NCBI RefSeq assembly: GCF_003049085.1
Contig: NZ_PIQX01000006.1
Coordinates: 62,001 to 126,000 of the forward strand
Source: Campylobacter concisus
GTDB lineage: Bacteria; Campylobacterota; Campylobacteria; Campylobacterales; Campylobacteraceae
Direction of reading: 5' to 3'
DNA length: 64,000 nt
This document shows, one piece after another, positions 47,193-55,849 of the stretch; the stretch's first letter is position 1, and every line of letters begins with the position of its first letter. The notes below the pieces were generated by a model. The model did no database searches and was not told where the DNA came from. It saw only the letters and a program-made list of their open reading frames with translations. The position numbers were made by a program, and so were the translations under genes.

Positions 47193-48581
47193 ATGAGGTT
47201 TTTTGGACTTCTAGGCTTGTTTTTCGCGATGGCTTTTGGTGCTGATGGAGAAACCGCAGCTATTGACTTAACTACTACATGGGCAGGAATTTTATCGCTT
47301 ATAATTTTTGTTGTTGGATATTTTTTTATAGCAGCAGAAGAAAATTTCCATATCGACAAAGCAAAACCTGCTATATTTATCGGTACGTTTATGTTCCTAC
47401 TTATCGGTGTTTATATGCTTATAAATGGCATGGATGTGCATTCGCTTGAACATGAGGTAAATCACCTGATTTTAGAGATTGCTCAGATCGTATTTTTCTT
47501 GATGGTGGCGATGACTTTTATCGAAGCACTTATCGAAAGAGACGTATTTAATGCACTTAAATATAATCTCGTATCAAAAGGCTATACTTATAGAAAGCTG
47601 TTTTGGCTAACTGGTATTTTGGCATTTTTTATAAGCCCAGTAGCTGATAACCTAACAACAGCGCTTATTCTTTCAACCGTTCTTCTAACGATAGATAGAA
47701 ATAATACAAATTTTTTAGTAGCTGGCGCGATAAACATCGTCGTTGCAGCAAATGCAGGTGGAGCATGGAGTCCATTTGGCGATATCACTACGCTTATGGT
47801 TTGGGCAGCAGGTAAGTCACCGTTTCTAGACTTTTTCGCACTTTTCCCAGCATCTATTATTGGCTGGCTTGTAACAGCATTTTTACTTTCTCGCGTAGTG
47901 CCAAGTACTGCACCACATTTTGATGTGGCAAACGAGCCAAAAGTGGTTATGAAAAAGGGCGGTAAAGCGGTTATTTTTATAGGTGCATTTACTATCTTTT
48001 GTGCTGTTATGATGCATCAGCTTTTCCACTTACCAGCGATGTGGGGAATGATGTTTGGCTTCTCACTACTTAGTCTTTATACTTACTATTTTAAAAAAGC
48101 TCACAAAAATGAAGAGCCAATGCATGTATTTCACTATATGTCAAAGATCGAAAACAACACACTATTTTTCTTCTTTGGAATTTTAGCTGCAGTTGGCGCT
48201 CTTCATTTTGCTGGATTTTTAAATTACGCTGTATCACTTTATGATAAATTTGGCTCAACTGCTGTAAATATTGGCGTTGGCTTCCTTTCAGCCATCGTTG
48301 ATAACGTCCCTGTTATGTCAGCTGTCTTAAAAGCAAATCCAGCTATGGGAGCTGATGCGGGCGAGGCGATGAGTCAGTGGCTACTAGTGACACTAACTGC
48401 TGGTATCGGCGGTTCGATGATCAGCTTTGGCTCAGCGGCTGGTGTTGGAGTAATGGGTAAATTAAAAGGAATTTATACCTTTGGTGCACATATGAAATAC
48501 GCTTGGATGGTGGTTCTAGGATATATCGTATCAATCATTGTTTGGTATGTGCAGTTTGAAATTTTTCATATCTATTTTTAA
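47193..48581 (+). CDS. nhaD: Na+/H+ antiporter NhaD
   Basis: 462-residue membrane antiporter of the ion transporter superfamily. A cleavable-looking N-terminal hydrophobic start (about 1-17) is followed by roughly 12 membrane segments. ISPVADNLTTALIL and NAGGAWSPFGDITTLMVW are the NhaD signature, and a second half repeats the theme with FLSAIVDNVPVMSAVL and GSMISFGSAAGVGVMG. It exports Na+ or Li+ against protons. The ribosome site is AAGGAGAG before ATG 47193. guaA follows after 10 bases. Confidence 0.92.
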   Translation: MRFFGLLGLFFAMAFGADGETAAIDLTTTWAGILSLIIFVVGYFFIAAEENFHIDKAKPAIFIGTFMFLLIGVYMLINGMDVHSLEHEVNHLILEIAQIVFFLMVAMTFIEALIERDVFNALKYNLVSKGYTYRKLFWLTGILAFFISPVADNLTTALILSTVLLTIDRNNTNFLVAGAINIVVAANAGGAWSPFGDITTLMVWAAGKSPFLDFFALFPASIIGWLVTAFLLSRVVPSTAPHFDVANEPKVVMKKGGKAVIFIGAFTIFCAVMMHQLFHLPAMWGMMFGFSLLSLYTYYFKKAHKNEEPMHVFHYMSKIENNTLFFFFGILAAVGALHFAGFLNYAVSLYDKFGSTAVNIGVGFLSAIVDNVPVMSAVLKANPAMGADAGEAMSQWLLVTLTAGIGGSMISFGSAAGVGVMGKLKGIYTFGAHMKYAWMVVLGYIVSIIVWYVQFEIFHIYF

Positions 48582-48591
48582 AAGGTTATAA

Positions 48592-50124
48592 ATGAACAAT
48601 ACGATTATAGTTTTGGATTTTGGTTCGCAATACACTCAGCTAATAGCTAGAAGGCTAAGAGAAGAGGGCGTCTACACTGAAATTTTGCCATTTAATGCAA
48701 AGCTTAGTGAGATAAAGGCGAAAGAGCCAAAAGGTATCATTTTAAGTGGCGGTCCAGCTAGTGTTTATGCTAAAGATGCTTATTTTTGCGATAACGGTGT
48801 CTTTGAGTTAAACATCCCTATACTTGGCGTTTGCTACGGCATGCAGCTACTTGCTCACACGCATGGAGCTGAGGTTTTAGCGGCCGATCAAAAAGAGTAC
48901 GGCAAGGCTGAGCTTAGCGTTATTAAAGAGCATGAGCTATTTAAAGATACACCTTCAAAACAAATCGTATGGATGAGTCATAGTGACTATGTAAAAGACT
49001 TGCCAGAGGGCTTTGAAGTGATCGCTATTAGTGAAAATTCGCCTTATTGTGCTTTTGGCGATGATAAACGAAAATTTTATGCGATCCAGTTTCACGCAGA
49101 AGTGCAACACAGCGAATACGGTACGCAAATTTTAAAGAATTTCGCTAAATATATCTGCGGCTGCGAGAGCACATGGAATATGGGAAGCTTCGCTAAAAAT
49201 AAGATAGAAGAGATAAGAAAAACAGTAGGTACTCATAAGGTACTTTGTGCAGTTAGTGGCGGCGTGGATAGTTCTGTAACCGCAGCACTTTTAGCAGCTG
49301 CTGTGCCTGAAAATTTGATCCTTGTCTTTGTTGATAACGGACTTCTTAGAACAAATGAAAGAGAGCAAGTTGAGGCTACTTTTAGAACAAAGCTTGGCGT
49401 TGAGCTAGTTAGCATAGATGCGAGTGAGATCTTCCTTGGCCGCTTAGCTGGTGTGGTTGATCCTGAGAAAAAGCGCAAGATCATAGGCGAGACCTTTATA
49501 GAAATTTTTGAGCAAGAGGCTAAAAAGCACGGCGATGTGAAATTTCTAGCTCAAGGTACTCTTTATACTGATATTATCGAAAGCTCCGTAGTTGGCTCAA
49601 GCAAGACGATAAAGAGCCACCATAATGTTGGCGGTTTGCCTGATTGGATGACATTTGAGCTAATAGAGCCACTAAGAGAAATTTTTAAAGATGAGGTTAG
49701 AAAACTAGGCCTTGAGCTTGGACTAAGCCGTGATCTAGTATTCCGTCATCCTTTCCCAGGACCAGGCCTTGCTATTCGCATCATGGGTGAAGTAAATAAA
49801 CCAAGCCTTGAGCTACTTCGAAAAGCTGACGTGATCTTGCGCGATGAGCTAAAGAGCACTGGCTGGTACAACAAAACTTGGCAGGCATTTTGCGTGCTTT
49901 TAAATGTAAATTCTGTTGGTGTTATGGGTGATAACCGCACTTATGAAAATGCTGTTTGTGTACGTGTGGTCGATGCGAGCGATGGCATGACTGCTAGCTT
50001 CTCACGCCTGCCGTACGATCTGCTAGAAAACGTAAGCCGCCGCATTATAAACGAGGTAAACGGTATAAACCGCGTAGTTTACGACATTTCAAGCAAGCCA
50101 CCTGCAACTATTGAGTGGGAATAG
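48592..50124 (+). CDS. guaA: GMP synthase (glutamine-hydrolysing) GuaA
   Basis: Amidates XMP to GMP. Its 510 residues carry a class I amidotransferase with [12 protein letters not shown] (Cys nucleophile) and [13 protein letters not shown], an ATP pyrophosphatase with [14 protein letters not shown], and the dimerisation domain ending PPATIEWE. The last codons are a known integration hotspot for genomic islands in other bacteria, and here they are followed by a foreign-looking 1.5-kb insert. The gene is intact. It sits 10 bases after nhaD. Confidence 0.97.
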   Translation: MNNTIIVLDFGSQYTQLIARRLREEGVYTEILPFNAKLSEIKAKEPKGIILSGGPASVYAKDAYFCDNGVFELNIPILGVCYGMQLLAHTHGAEVLAADQKEYGKAELSVIKEHELFKDTPSKQIVWMSHSDYVKDLPEGFEVIAISENSPYCAFGDDKRKFYAIQFHAEVQHSEYGTQILKNFAKYICGCESTWNMGSFAKNKIEEIRKTVGTHKVLCAVSGGVDSSVTAALLAAAVPENLILVFVDNGLLRTNEREQVEATFRTKLGVELVSIDASEIFLGRLAGVVDPEKKRKIIGETFIEIFEQEAKKHGDVKFLAQGTLYTDIIESSVVGSSKTIKSHHNVGGLPDWMTFELIEPLREIFKDEVRKLGLELGLSRDLVFRHPFPGPGLAIRIMGEVNKPSLELLRKADVILRDELKSTGWYNKTWQAFCVLLNVNSVGVMGDNRTYENAVCVRVVDASDGMTASFSRLPYDLLENVSRRIINEVNGINRVVYDISSKPPATIEWE

Positions 50125-50125
50125 A
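50106..50125. repeat. Left flanking repeat at guaA 3' end (attL candidate)
   Basis: 20 bases spanning the final guaA codons and the stop. They match 51656-51675 at 17 of 20 positions, including a continuous TATTGAGTG and TAGA at the end. Island integrases commonly use this part of guaA. Confidence 0.55.
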
Positions 50126-50273
50126 GTAAAAGTATTTCTGTTGTAAAACCGTTGAAAATACAATATCACAACGGCTTACGGAAGCAAAAACTCTTTAGTG
50201 ATACTATTTTGATACTAAAAGTAAGAAAAAGTAGGTTCCAAAGGGAGTTGTTGAATTTAGATAAATTATTTAG

Positions 50274-50305
50274 AAAGCCTTCCACCATTTTAGTGGGAGG
50301 CTTTT
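50274..50305. terminator. Intrinsic terminator inside the island
   Basis: A 12-bp stem (50274-50285 with 50293-50304, one G-U pair) around a seven-base loop, with AAA on the left and TTTT on the right, so it could act on both strands. It separates guaA from the island genes. Confidence 0.65.
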
Positions 50306-50381
50306 GTGGAAACAGTGGTTGATAAGTTTGAATTTGAAGAGATTACAGTAATAAAAATTCTTTGTATCGGAGCACACTTAA

Positions 50382-50516
50382 ACATATAGCAATGCGGGAT
50401 ATTCATTTATACCTTATCTAAATAAAAATTTAAATGCTATTAATAAAGACTTAAATGGTGATATACTATATGGGATTTATTTTAGTTTGAATATTTTGAA
50501 AAAGGCGTCAATATGA
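50382..50516 (+). pseudogene. Start-less open frame, fragment of an unknown gene
   Basis: A 44-codon frame follows an in-frame TAA and contains no ATG, GTG or early TTG. It is rich in Asn, Leu and Ile (for example PYLNKNLNAINKDLNGD). Its TGA overlaps the ATG of the DUF1722 gene (ATGA), as in a coupled operon, so it may be the tail of a gene cut at the left side of the insert. I do not recognise it. Confidence 0.35.
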
Positions 50517-50917
50517 GTCACAAAGATATAAGAATAGAATGTGAAGAATTATGGGCAAAAAATAAATATTTTGTACTAAGCAAATCGCATAAAGCATATT
50601 TGGGGATAAGAGAGTACTTAAAAGGAACAGAATTGGATGTTTTATGGCTAAATGAAAAAATACATGAAACAAGGGATATGAAGGAGAGTAAAAAAGATTT
50701 TAGTAACGCTGTTCTTCACATATGGGGTTATTTCAAAAAAGACGCAAGTACAATTGAAAAACAGGTATTATTTGATATATTAAATGGATATATGGAAGGG
50801 AAAAATAATCAAGATGTTGTAATTGAATGCATTAACACTTTACTAAAGAAATACCCTAATGAATATTTAGAAAAATCAACTTTGTTAACAGTAGAACAAT
50901 ATGAGACTATGGCATGA
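50513..50917 (+). CDS. DUF1722 (YbgA-like) family protein
   Basis: 134 residues, soluble. IECEELWAKNKYFVLSKSHKAY and the following IREYLKG segment match the N-terminal core of DUF1722, where LWAxxKYxxLAxSxxxY is typical. IWGYFKKDASTIEKQVLF and the Tyr-rich end fit the family too, though the usual C-terminal consensus is shortened. The biochemical role is unknown; in E. coli the domain forms the end of YbgA next to the photolyase gene. It overlaps the Pyr_excise-family gene by 17 bases, so the two are a coupled pair. Codon and residue choice look unlike the Campylobacter neighbours, which suggests transfer. Confidence 0.72.
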   Translation: MSHKDIRIECEELWAKNKYFVLSKSHKAYLGIREYLKGTELDVLWLNEKIHETRDMKESKKDFSNAVLHIWGYFKKDASTIEKQVLFDILNGYMEGKNNQDVVIECINTLLKKYPNEYLEKSTLLTVEQYETMA

Positions 50918-51269
50918 AAAACTTATCCACTTATTGCCCAAAAGTCAGCTTCTTGGGCAACATAGGGAATGTTGTGCTCTGAGGGGCAATGGATGGAAAA
51001 AGAAACATAAAACTGTAGACTATGTGTTTACATATTCCCCGTATCATCTTTTTATTTACCATGTATTGGTTATGGAGGAGATGGAAAAAAGGGGATATAA
51101 TGTTTCTGCGGAATGGAAAGATAAAAATTATAGAGGAAGGACAGCAGAAAAGTACGATAATCTTAAAGAAGAAATTATAAGCAGTCCAATTTACAAAGAG
51201 CACGATATTGAATATCTGGCTGATTGCATAGAAAATTTAAGAAACAAAGGTATACATTTAAAAGTATAG
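50901..51269 (+). CDS. Pyr_excise-family (TIGR02328-like) protein
   Basis: 122 residues. MRLWHEKLIHLLPKSQLLGQ, HRECCALRGNGWKKKH and VDYVFTYSPYHLFIYHVLVM (short pieces of one run) are very close to the TIGR02328 family. That family sits in the fold class of T4 endonuclease V, the pyrimidine-dimer glycosylase. T4 EndoV uses its N-terminal Thr2 as nucleophile; here residue 2 is Arg, so the same chemistry is doubtful. The His-Arg pair in QHRE is retained. It overlaps DUF1722 by 17 bases. A DNA-damage role is suggested by the fold and by the known YbgA-photolyase association, but is not shown. Confidence 0.78.
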   Translation: MRLWHEKLIHLLPKSQLLGQHRECCALRGNGWKKKHKTVDYVFTYSPYHLFIYHVLVMEEMEKRGYNVSAEWKDKNYRGRTAEKYDNLKEEIISSPIYKEHDIEYLADCIENLRNKGIHLKV

Positions 51270-51334
51270 AAGTTGTGGAAGAGTAAATTGATATAAAAAT
51301 AAAAGAAGTTGAAGATAAATTAGAAAAGTAAGCT

Positions 51335-51629
51335 GTGTCAAGAGAAATATTATATGACCTTTCAGAATGGTTTGGAATACCAGAAAGCACAGAAGAGTAT
51401 ATTCGTGATTCACGGTAAAAGCCTTTTCTCGCTTGCCATATGAATGATGAGTCGGTTGGTTTTGTTGTATTAAATGCAACCGACAAGGATTGTACAGATA
51501 TTTTTGTAATTGGTATAAAAAATTCCATCAAATGGGTATTGGATTAGTACTTAACGAAGCTTACAAAACTACGGCAAGGAAGCCGGGTTACGCATATTAA
51601 AAACAGAAACTAAAAAGATACTGTTATAG
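51335..51629 (+). pseudogene. GNAT acetyltransferase pseudogene
   Basis: Conceptual translation gives LSEWFGIPESTEEYIRDSR, then an in-frame TAA (51416-51418), then PFLACHMNDESVGFVVLNAT and DIFVIGIK. The reading frame then shifts to FHQMGIGLVLNEAY, which contains the acetyl-CoA loop (QxxGIG), and shifts again to LKTETKK before a stop. The order of blocks is that of a small GNAT family acetyltransferase missing its C-terminal third. At least one stop and two frameshifts make it inactive. It follows the Pyr_excise-like gene and lies just inside the right repeat, so it is island debris. Confidence 0.75.
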
Positions 51630-51655
51630 AATAAAAGAAACAAATATGATATGGT

Positions 51656-51675
51656 AATTATTGAGTGAGAGTAGA
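51656..51675. repeat. Right flanking repeat (attR candidate)
   Basis: Imperfect copy of the guaA end (17 of 20 bases match 50106-50125). It lies just after the acetyltransferase pseudogene and just before sequence that again looks like ordinary Campylobacter spacer (51676-51821, AT-rich, no gene). Confidence 0.5.
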
Positions 51676-51795
51676 CACAAAAATCCCTTTATGAAATTTT
51701 CTGTAAATGGAACTTCCTTATATACATTAGTTTTAATTAGGATATTTTTTCTCTTTTTATTAACATTGGTCAATGAAATTTAGCTCTTAACCTTT

Positions 51796-51801
51796 TATAA
51801 T
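51796..51801 (+). promoter_or_regulatory. Putative -10 box for the bicupin gene
   Basis: TATAAT preceded by CCTTT, 20 bases before the ATG at 51822, with AAAAAAGGA (51807-51815) between. This would give a very short 5' UTR, so the true start of transcription needs mapping. Confidence 0.45.
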
Positions 51802-51821
51802 TTTGCAAAAAAGGATATAAA

Positions 51822-52466
51822 ATGAGTAAAATTTACAATCTAAACGCCGACACGAAAGTCGTCGCAAAAAGCGTCGTTAGCAAGAGAATTTTTGATTGCG
51901 AGAACGCTCATGTCGATGTATTTGCTTTTGATACGGGTGAGGAACTAGATCATGAGATGCTGTTTTGCGACAGCCTTGCATGGGTTGTAGAGGGCGGTGC
52001 TAGCCTATACTATGGCGAAAAGCAGATGCATATAGGCAATGAGCAAGCTTGCCTGATAGAGAAAAAAGTGTGGCGCAAGCTAGTTTTTAAAGAACCAACG
52101 AAATATATTTCAATTGATTTTAAGGAGGACTTAATGATAGATCATTTACCTAAGGCAGCTATTTTTAGCTTAGTTGATGCAGTCGAATACGAAAAAGGCA
52201 AAATCGTGAGCAAAACGCTCGTAAAGAACGAAAACGGATCAATGTCATTACTTAGTTTTGACACAGACCAAGAGCTCTCAACTCACGCAGCTCCAGGCGA
52301 TGCACTACTTATCGCACTTGATGGCGAGATGAAACTAACTATTGGTGATGAGCATTTTGATATCAAAAAAGGCGATACCATCGTGCTTCCAGGTAAAATA
52401 CCACACGGATTAAAGATAAAAGATAAATTTAAAATGCTCTTAATCGTCACTAAAGACAAAATGTAA
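51822..52466 (+). CDS. Two-domain cupin protein
   Basis: 214 residues in two cupin folds. The first (about 35-100) includes DHEMLFCDSLAWVVEGGASLYYG; the second (about 140-208) includes STHAAPGDALLIALDGEMKL, FDIKKGDTIVLPGKIPHGLKI. The second domain keeps the HxxxxD and PxxxPHG elements that often bind metal, while the first lacks most His ligands. No enzyme activity can be named. It is the first native gene after the island remnant and ends in a clear terminator, so it is a single-gene unit. Confidence 0.75.
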   Translation: MSKIYNLNADTKVVAKSVVSKRIFDCENAHVDVFAFDTGEELDHEMLFCDSLAWVVEGGASLYYGEKQMHIGNEQACLIEKKVWRKLVFKEPTKYISIDFKEDLMIDHLPKAAIFSLVDAVEYEKGKIVSKTLVKNENGSMSLLSFDTDQELSTHAAPGDALLIALDGEMKLTIGDEHFDIKKGDTIVLPGKIPHGLKIKDKFKMLLIVTKDKM

Positions 52467-52470
52467 TACT

Positions 52471-52492
52471 AAGCCCTAATTTTAGGGCTTTT
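52471..52492 (+). terminator. Terminator after the bicupin gene
   Basis: AAGCCCTA-ATTT-TAGGGCTT, an 8-bp perfect stem four bases after the stop codon, continuing into TTA. The T tract is short but stem and position are typical. Confidence 0.7.
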
Positions 52493-52548
52493 ATATTTTA
52501 TAAATCACGTTAAATTTACCCTTAATAACCCAAAAAGCAAAGTCATAA

Positions 52549-52554
52549 TATAAT
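52549..52554 (+). promoter_or_regulatory. Putative -10 box for the Bcr/CflA gene
   Basis: TATAAT in the context CATAATATAATCTC, 26 bases before the ATG at 52580, behind the bicupin terminator. Confidence 0.55.
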
Positions 52555-52579
52555 CTCTTTTAAAATTTAAAGAAAAACT

Positions 52580-53740
52580 ATGAAAAAAGAAAATTCCAAA
52601 CTATTTTTATTGCTATTTTTAGGTGCTCTCTCTGCCTTTGGACCATTTGTGACAGATCTTTATTTGCCAGCACTTCCGGCTATTACTGAGTGGTTTAAAA
52701 CAAGCGTTACAGCTACACAATTAACGATCACTACATCGATGGCAGGCTTAGCCATAGGTCAGCTCATAGTTGGTCCAATAAGCGATAAATTTGGCCGAAA
52801 ATTGCCCCTTACTATCTCACTCATCGTCTATACTATAAGCACTATTTTTATATTTTTTGCACAAAATATCCAGTTTTTTATCTTTATGAGAATTATTCAA
52901 GGGCTTGCAAGTGCCGGCAGTTTGGTTATTTCAAGGGCTGTTGTTAGTGATCTTTATAAGGGCCATGAAATGACTAAATTTTTTAGCCTTATGATGGTCG
53001 TAAATGGTCTAGCCCCGATACTTTCACCAATTGGCGGTAGTTTGCTGCTTAAATTTACCGACTGGCGTGGCATCTTTATGGCGCTTACTATCATTGGTAT
53101 TTTGCTTTTTATCGCAAATTTTTATTTCAAAGAGAGCTTGAGTCAGTCAAATCGCTTAAAAATGCCTTTGCTAGTGACTTATAGTGTTTTTGGCAAAATT
53201 TTAAGAAAGAAAAAATTTATGCTTTTTGTAAGCATTCAGACATTTGCGATGGGTGCGATGTTTGCTTATATAGCGTCATCTTCGTTTATCTTTCAAGAAT
53301 TTTATTCTCTAAGTCCAGTAAGTTATAGCTTTTGTTTTGCTTCAAATGGTTTAGGGCTTGTTATAGGAGCAAGGCTTGCTAGTCTTTTAAATGAGCGAAA
53401 AGCACTAAAAACTGGGCTTTTTGGCACCTTGTTTGCTAGCATTTTTATTGCTTTCATGCTTTGTTTTAAATTTGAAGTGATCGGCGTTATCATCGCATTT
53501 TTCTTATTGCTTCTTTTTACAGGATTTGTCTTGCCAACTGCTTCATCGCTAGCCATGAATGAAGGCAGAGAATACGCAGGCTCAGCCTCAGCGATACTTG
53601 GATTTTGTCCATTTTTCTTAGGCGGCGTCGTCTCTCCGCTAGTTGGGCTTGGCGATATATTTTATTCAACTTCTATTGTTATTTTAGCCTGCACATTACT
53701 TGCTTTGATGTCTTTTTTAAGGTTAAAAAGAGTTGCGTAA
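52580..53740 (+). CDS. Bcr/CflA-family drug efflux MFS transporter
   Basis: 386-residue inner-membrane transporter with 12 hydrophobic segments. GPFVTDLYLPALPAI in the first segment, IGPISDKFGRK-like loop 2-3 motif (GPISDKFGRKLPL) and MRIIQGLASAGSLVISRAVVSDLY (in pieces, motif C region) are hallmarks of the Bcr/CflA group (bicyclomycin, chloramphenicol). Substrates cannot be told from sequence. hemD overlaps its last eight bases. Confidence 0.88.
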   Translation: MKKENSKLFLLLFLGALSAFGPFVTDLYLPALPAITEWFKTSVTATQLTITTSMAGLAIGQLIVGPISDKFGRKLPLTISLIVYTISTIFIFFAQNIQFFIFMRIIQGLASAGSLVISRAVVSDLYKGHEMTKFFSLMMVVNGLAPILSPIGGSLLLKFTDWRGIFMALTIIGILLFIANFYFKESLSQSNRLKMPLLVTYSVFGKILRKKKFMLFVSIQTFAMGAMFAYIASSSFIFQEFYSLSPVSYSFCFASNGLGLVIGARLASLLNERKALKTGLFGTLFASIFIAFMLCFKFEVIGVIIAFFLLLLFTGFVLPTASSLAMNEGREYAGSASAILGFCPFFLGGVVSPLVGLGDIFYSTSIVILACTLLALMSFLRLKRVA

Positions 53741-54371
53741 AATTTATCTTATTTCAAATACAAAAACGACTAATGAGAGCGTTATAAATTTAAGTGTTAG
53801 CAAGATCGAGTTTTTAAAATTTGAATTAAATTTAAGCGACTATGATGTGCTGGTAGCCACTTCTAAAAATGCTTTTAATGCATTAAAATTTAATGGCATT
53901 TCGCCTATAAATTTGCCAGTCTTTGCCATTGCAAATAGTTGTGCGTCGGCCGCAAGAGAGTTTGGATTTAGCGAAATTTATACCGGAAAGAATGCTCACG
54001 GAGATGACTTCGCAAGAGAAATTTTGCCACTTTTAAAAGGTAAAAAGGTTATTTATCTAAAAGGTAAAGATAGTGCTTCAAATTTCTTAGAAATTTTACA
54101 AAAGGGTGGCGTAAATATAAAGGCGATCGTTGCCTATGAAAATATTTTAAATCCTTGCAAAATGGAGCTAAAACCGCCAAAAAATAGTATCTTGATCTTC
54201 GCTTCTCCACTAAATGTCAAAAATTTTCTTAATAATTTTGGTTGGGATGAGAGCTATCAAGCGATAAGCATTGGAAAGGTCACTGCAAAAGAGCTAAAAT
54301 TTACCGAGCCAATAGTGAGCCAAAGTCAAGATATAAACGCCTGTATCGCGCTTGCCAAAACATTACTTTAA
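53733..54371 (+). CDS. hemD: Uroporphyrinogen-III synthase HemD
   Basis: Closes and inverts the D ring of hydroxymethylbilane to uroporphyrinogen III in heme synthesis. The 212 residues form the two-domain fold. Conservation in this family is poor, but DVLVATSKNAFNALKF, VIYLKGKDSASNFLEIL, VAYENIL and IFASPLNVKNFL are at the expected places. It starts with TTG inside the end of the efflux gene. As I recall, hemD is also in this neighbourhood in C. jejuni. Confidence 0.8.
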   Translation: MRKIYLISNTKTTNESVINLSVSKIEFLKFELNLSDYDVLVATSKNAFNALKFNGISPINLPVFAIANSCASAAREFGFSEIYTGKNAHGDDFAREILPLLKGKKVIYLKGKDSASNFLEILQKGGVNIKAIVAYENILNPCKMELKPPKNSILIFASPLNVKNFLNNFGWDESYQAISIGKVTAKELKFTEPIVSQSQDINACIALAKTLL

Positions 54372-54383
54372 GCAAAGAATTTA

Positions 54384-54389
54384 TATAAT
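54384..54389 (+). promoter_or_regulatory. -10 box of the 6S RNA gene
   Basis: TATAAT seven bases before the predicted 5' end of the 6S RNA at about 54396, in the gap after hemD. Confidence 0.65.
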
Positions 54390-54395
54390 TTTATT

Positions 54396-54587
54396 GCCTG
54401 AGTGAAGCGAGTCAGCATTTTACGGGGTCCAACACTTTTTTGTTAGCGAAAAGGTATGGGTGCCTTGTGATGTGGCTTCGTTTGAGTCTGAAAAGGCGAG
54501 AAGTTGCAACCGTTTGGTATCCATCTATTTGCAAGATTGGCTTTGTTTATGGGACACTCTTCTATGCGACGCCCACTCGGGTTTTTT
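54396..54587 (+). ncRNA. ssrS: 6S RNA (SsrS), about 190 nt
   Basis: 6S RNA mimics an open promoter and binds sigma70-RNA polymerase in stationary phase. There is no reading frame here, yet the sequence forms a long rod. CCTGAGTG (54397-54404) pairs with CACTCGGG (54574-54581, one G-U). Inside, GTCAGCAT pairs with ATGCGAC with one bulge, and GTCC pairs with GGAC. An open central region and an apical stem follow. A T run (54582-54587) ends it. TATAAT lies at the right distance upstream and purD starts 17 bases after. I recall 6S RNA lying next to purD in several epsilonproteobacteria. It lacks the SRP RNA, tmRNA and RNase P core motifs. Exact ends are estimates. Confidence 0.72.
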
Positions 54588-54604
54588 AAATTTACGGAGA
54601 TGAA

Positions 54605-55849
54605 ATGAATATTCTCATAATAGGAAGTGGCGGCCGCGAATACGCCATTGCTCTAAAACTAAAAAACGAAAAAAATATAAATTTATACTTTGCGCCGGGA
54701 AATGGTGCAACCTCACGCCTTGGTGAGAATTTGAAGATAAAAGACTTTTATGAGCTTGCAAAATTTGCTAAACAAAATGATATTGCTCTAACTATCGTGG
54801 GCCCTGAATCACCGCTTAGTGAAGGTGTAGTGGATATCTTTAAAAAAGAGGGCTTGCTTATATTTGGACCAAGCAAAGCAGCTGCTAGACTTGAAGCTAG
54901 CAAGGCTTATATGAAGGACTTTTTAGCTAGAAATAACATAAAAACCGCAAGATATTTAAATACAGATGATAAAGAAAAGGCATTTAAATTTATTGATACC
55001 TTAAGCGCGCCGATGGTCGTAAAGGCCGATGGACTTTGCGCTGGCAAGGGCGTAATAATCGCAAATTCTAAAGAGGATGCCAAAGAGGCAGTTAGCGACA
55101 TGCTAAGCGGAGCCAGCTTTGGTGATGCTGGTAAATTTGTTGTCGTTGAAGAGTTTTTAGACGGCTTTGAGCTGAGCTTTTTTGCTATTTGTGACGGCGA
55201 AAATTTTGTAAGTTTGCCAGTGGCACAAGATCATAAACGTCTGCTTGATAATGACGAAGGTCCAAATACTGGCGGCATGGGTGCTTATGCTCCAAGTCCG
55301 CTTGCTTCAAAAGAGCTGATAAAAAGGGTTGAAGAAGAGGTTGTAAAGCCAACTTTAAAAGGGATGAAAAACGAGGGCAGTCCGTTTTGTGGAGTACTTT
55401 TTGTAGGGCTAATGATCGTGAAAAATGAGCCTTATGTACTTGAGTTTAACGTAAGATTTGGCGATCCTGAGTGCGAGGTATTGATGCCATTAATTGACGG
55501 AAATTTAAGTGAAATTTTACTAAATGCTGCAAAGGGCGAGCTAAAGCCTATTAGCTTAAAAGATGAATTTGCAGTTGGCGTTGTGATGGCTAGTAAGGAC
55601 TACCCGTATAAAAGTAGCCCAAAGGTTAAAATTTCAGTTTTAAATGATGTAAAAGATGCTCACATCGCTTATGCTGGTGTTAGTGAGCAAGATGGAGAAA
55701 TTTATGCAGATGGTGGCAGGGTATTAGTCTGTGTGGCCACTGCGAAGAGTATAAAAGAGGCACGTGATAGAGCTTATGAGCTTTGCGAAAATGTAAAATT
55801 TGATGGAGCACATTATAGAAAAGATATTGCCTGGCAGGCATTAAAATGA
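54605..55849 (+). CDS. purD: Phosphoribosylamine-glycine ligase PurD
   Basis: GAR synthetase of purine synthesis, ATP-grasp family, 414 residues. [17 protein letters not shown] starts the N domain; [51 protein letters not shown] (in pieces) and [17 protein letters not shown] are the family blocks. It follows the 6S RNA terminator closely, so it could be read from the 6S promoter by read-through or from its own. The RDD gene overlaps its end by four bases. Confidence 0.96.
   Translation: MNILIIGSGGREYAIALKLKNEKNINLYFAPGNGATSRLGENLKIKDFYELAKFAKQNDIALTIVGPESPLSEGVVDIFKKEGLLIFGPSKAAARLEASKAYMKDFLARNNIKTARYLNTDDKEKAFKFIDTLSAPMVVKADGLCAGKGVIIANSKEDAKEAVSDMLSGASFGDAGKFVVVEEFLDGFELSFFAICDGENFVSLPVAQDHKRLLDNDEGPNTGGMGAYAPSPLASKELIKRVEEEVVKPTLKGMKNEGSPFCGVLFVGLMIVKNEPYVLEFNVRFGDPECEVLMPLIDGNLSEILLNAAKGELKPISLKDEFAVGVVMASKDYPYKSSPKVKISVLNDVKDAHIAYAGVSEQDGEIYADGGRVLVCVATAKSIKEARDRAYELCENVKFDGAHYRKDIAWQALK

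Larger units (their letters stand above)
50126..51655. mobile_element. Decayed genomic-island remnant at the guaA attachment site
   Basis: 1.5 kb between the direct repeats at 50106-50125 and 51656-51675. The contents differ from the surroundings: a DUF1722 gene and a Pyr_excise-family gene that I associate mainly with Firmicutes and Fusobacteria, a frame without a start codon, and an acetyltransferase pseudogene with stops and frameshifts. No integrase remains, so the element would be immobile. The first 150 bases (50126-50273) hold no gene; they contain an ACCGTTG/CAACGGC inverted pair (50147-50176). As I recall, in C. jejuni guaA is followed closely by the purD region, so this block looks inserted. 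Confidence 0.55.

Noticed and set aside
50126-50273. Possible integrase tail after guaA
   Set aside because: I found no frame with tyrosine-recombinase motifs; the segment holds only short interrupted frames and an inverted pair.
54396-54587. SRP RNA, tmRNA or RNase P RNA instead of 6S
   Set aside because: None of their core motifs (GGAAGCAGC tetraloop region, Ala-tRNA-like ends, RNase P conserved blocks) is present, while the long rod with an open centre fits 6S.
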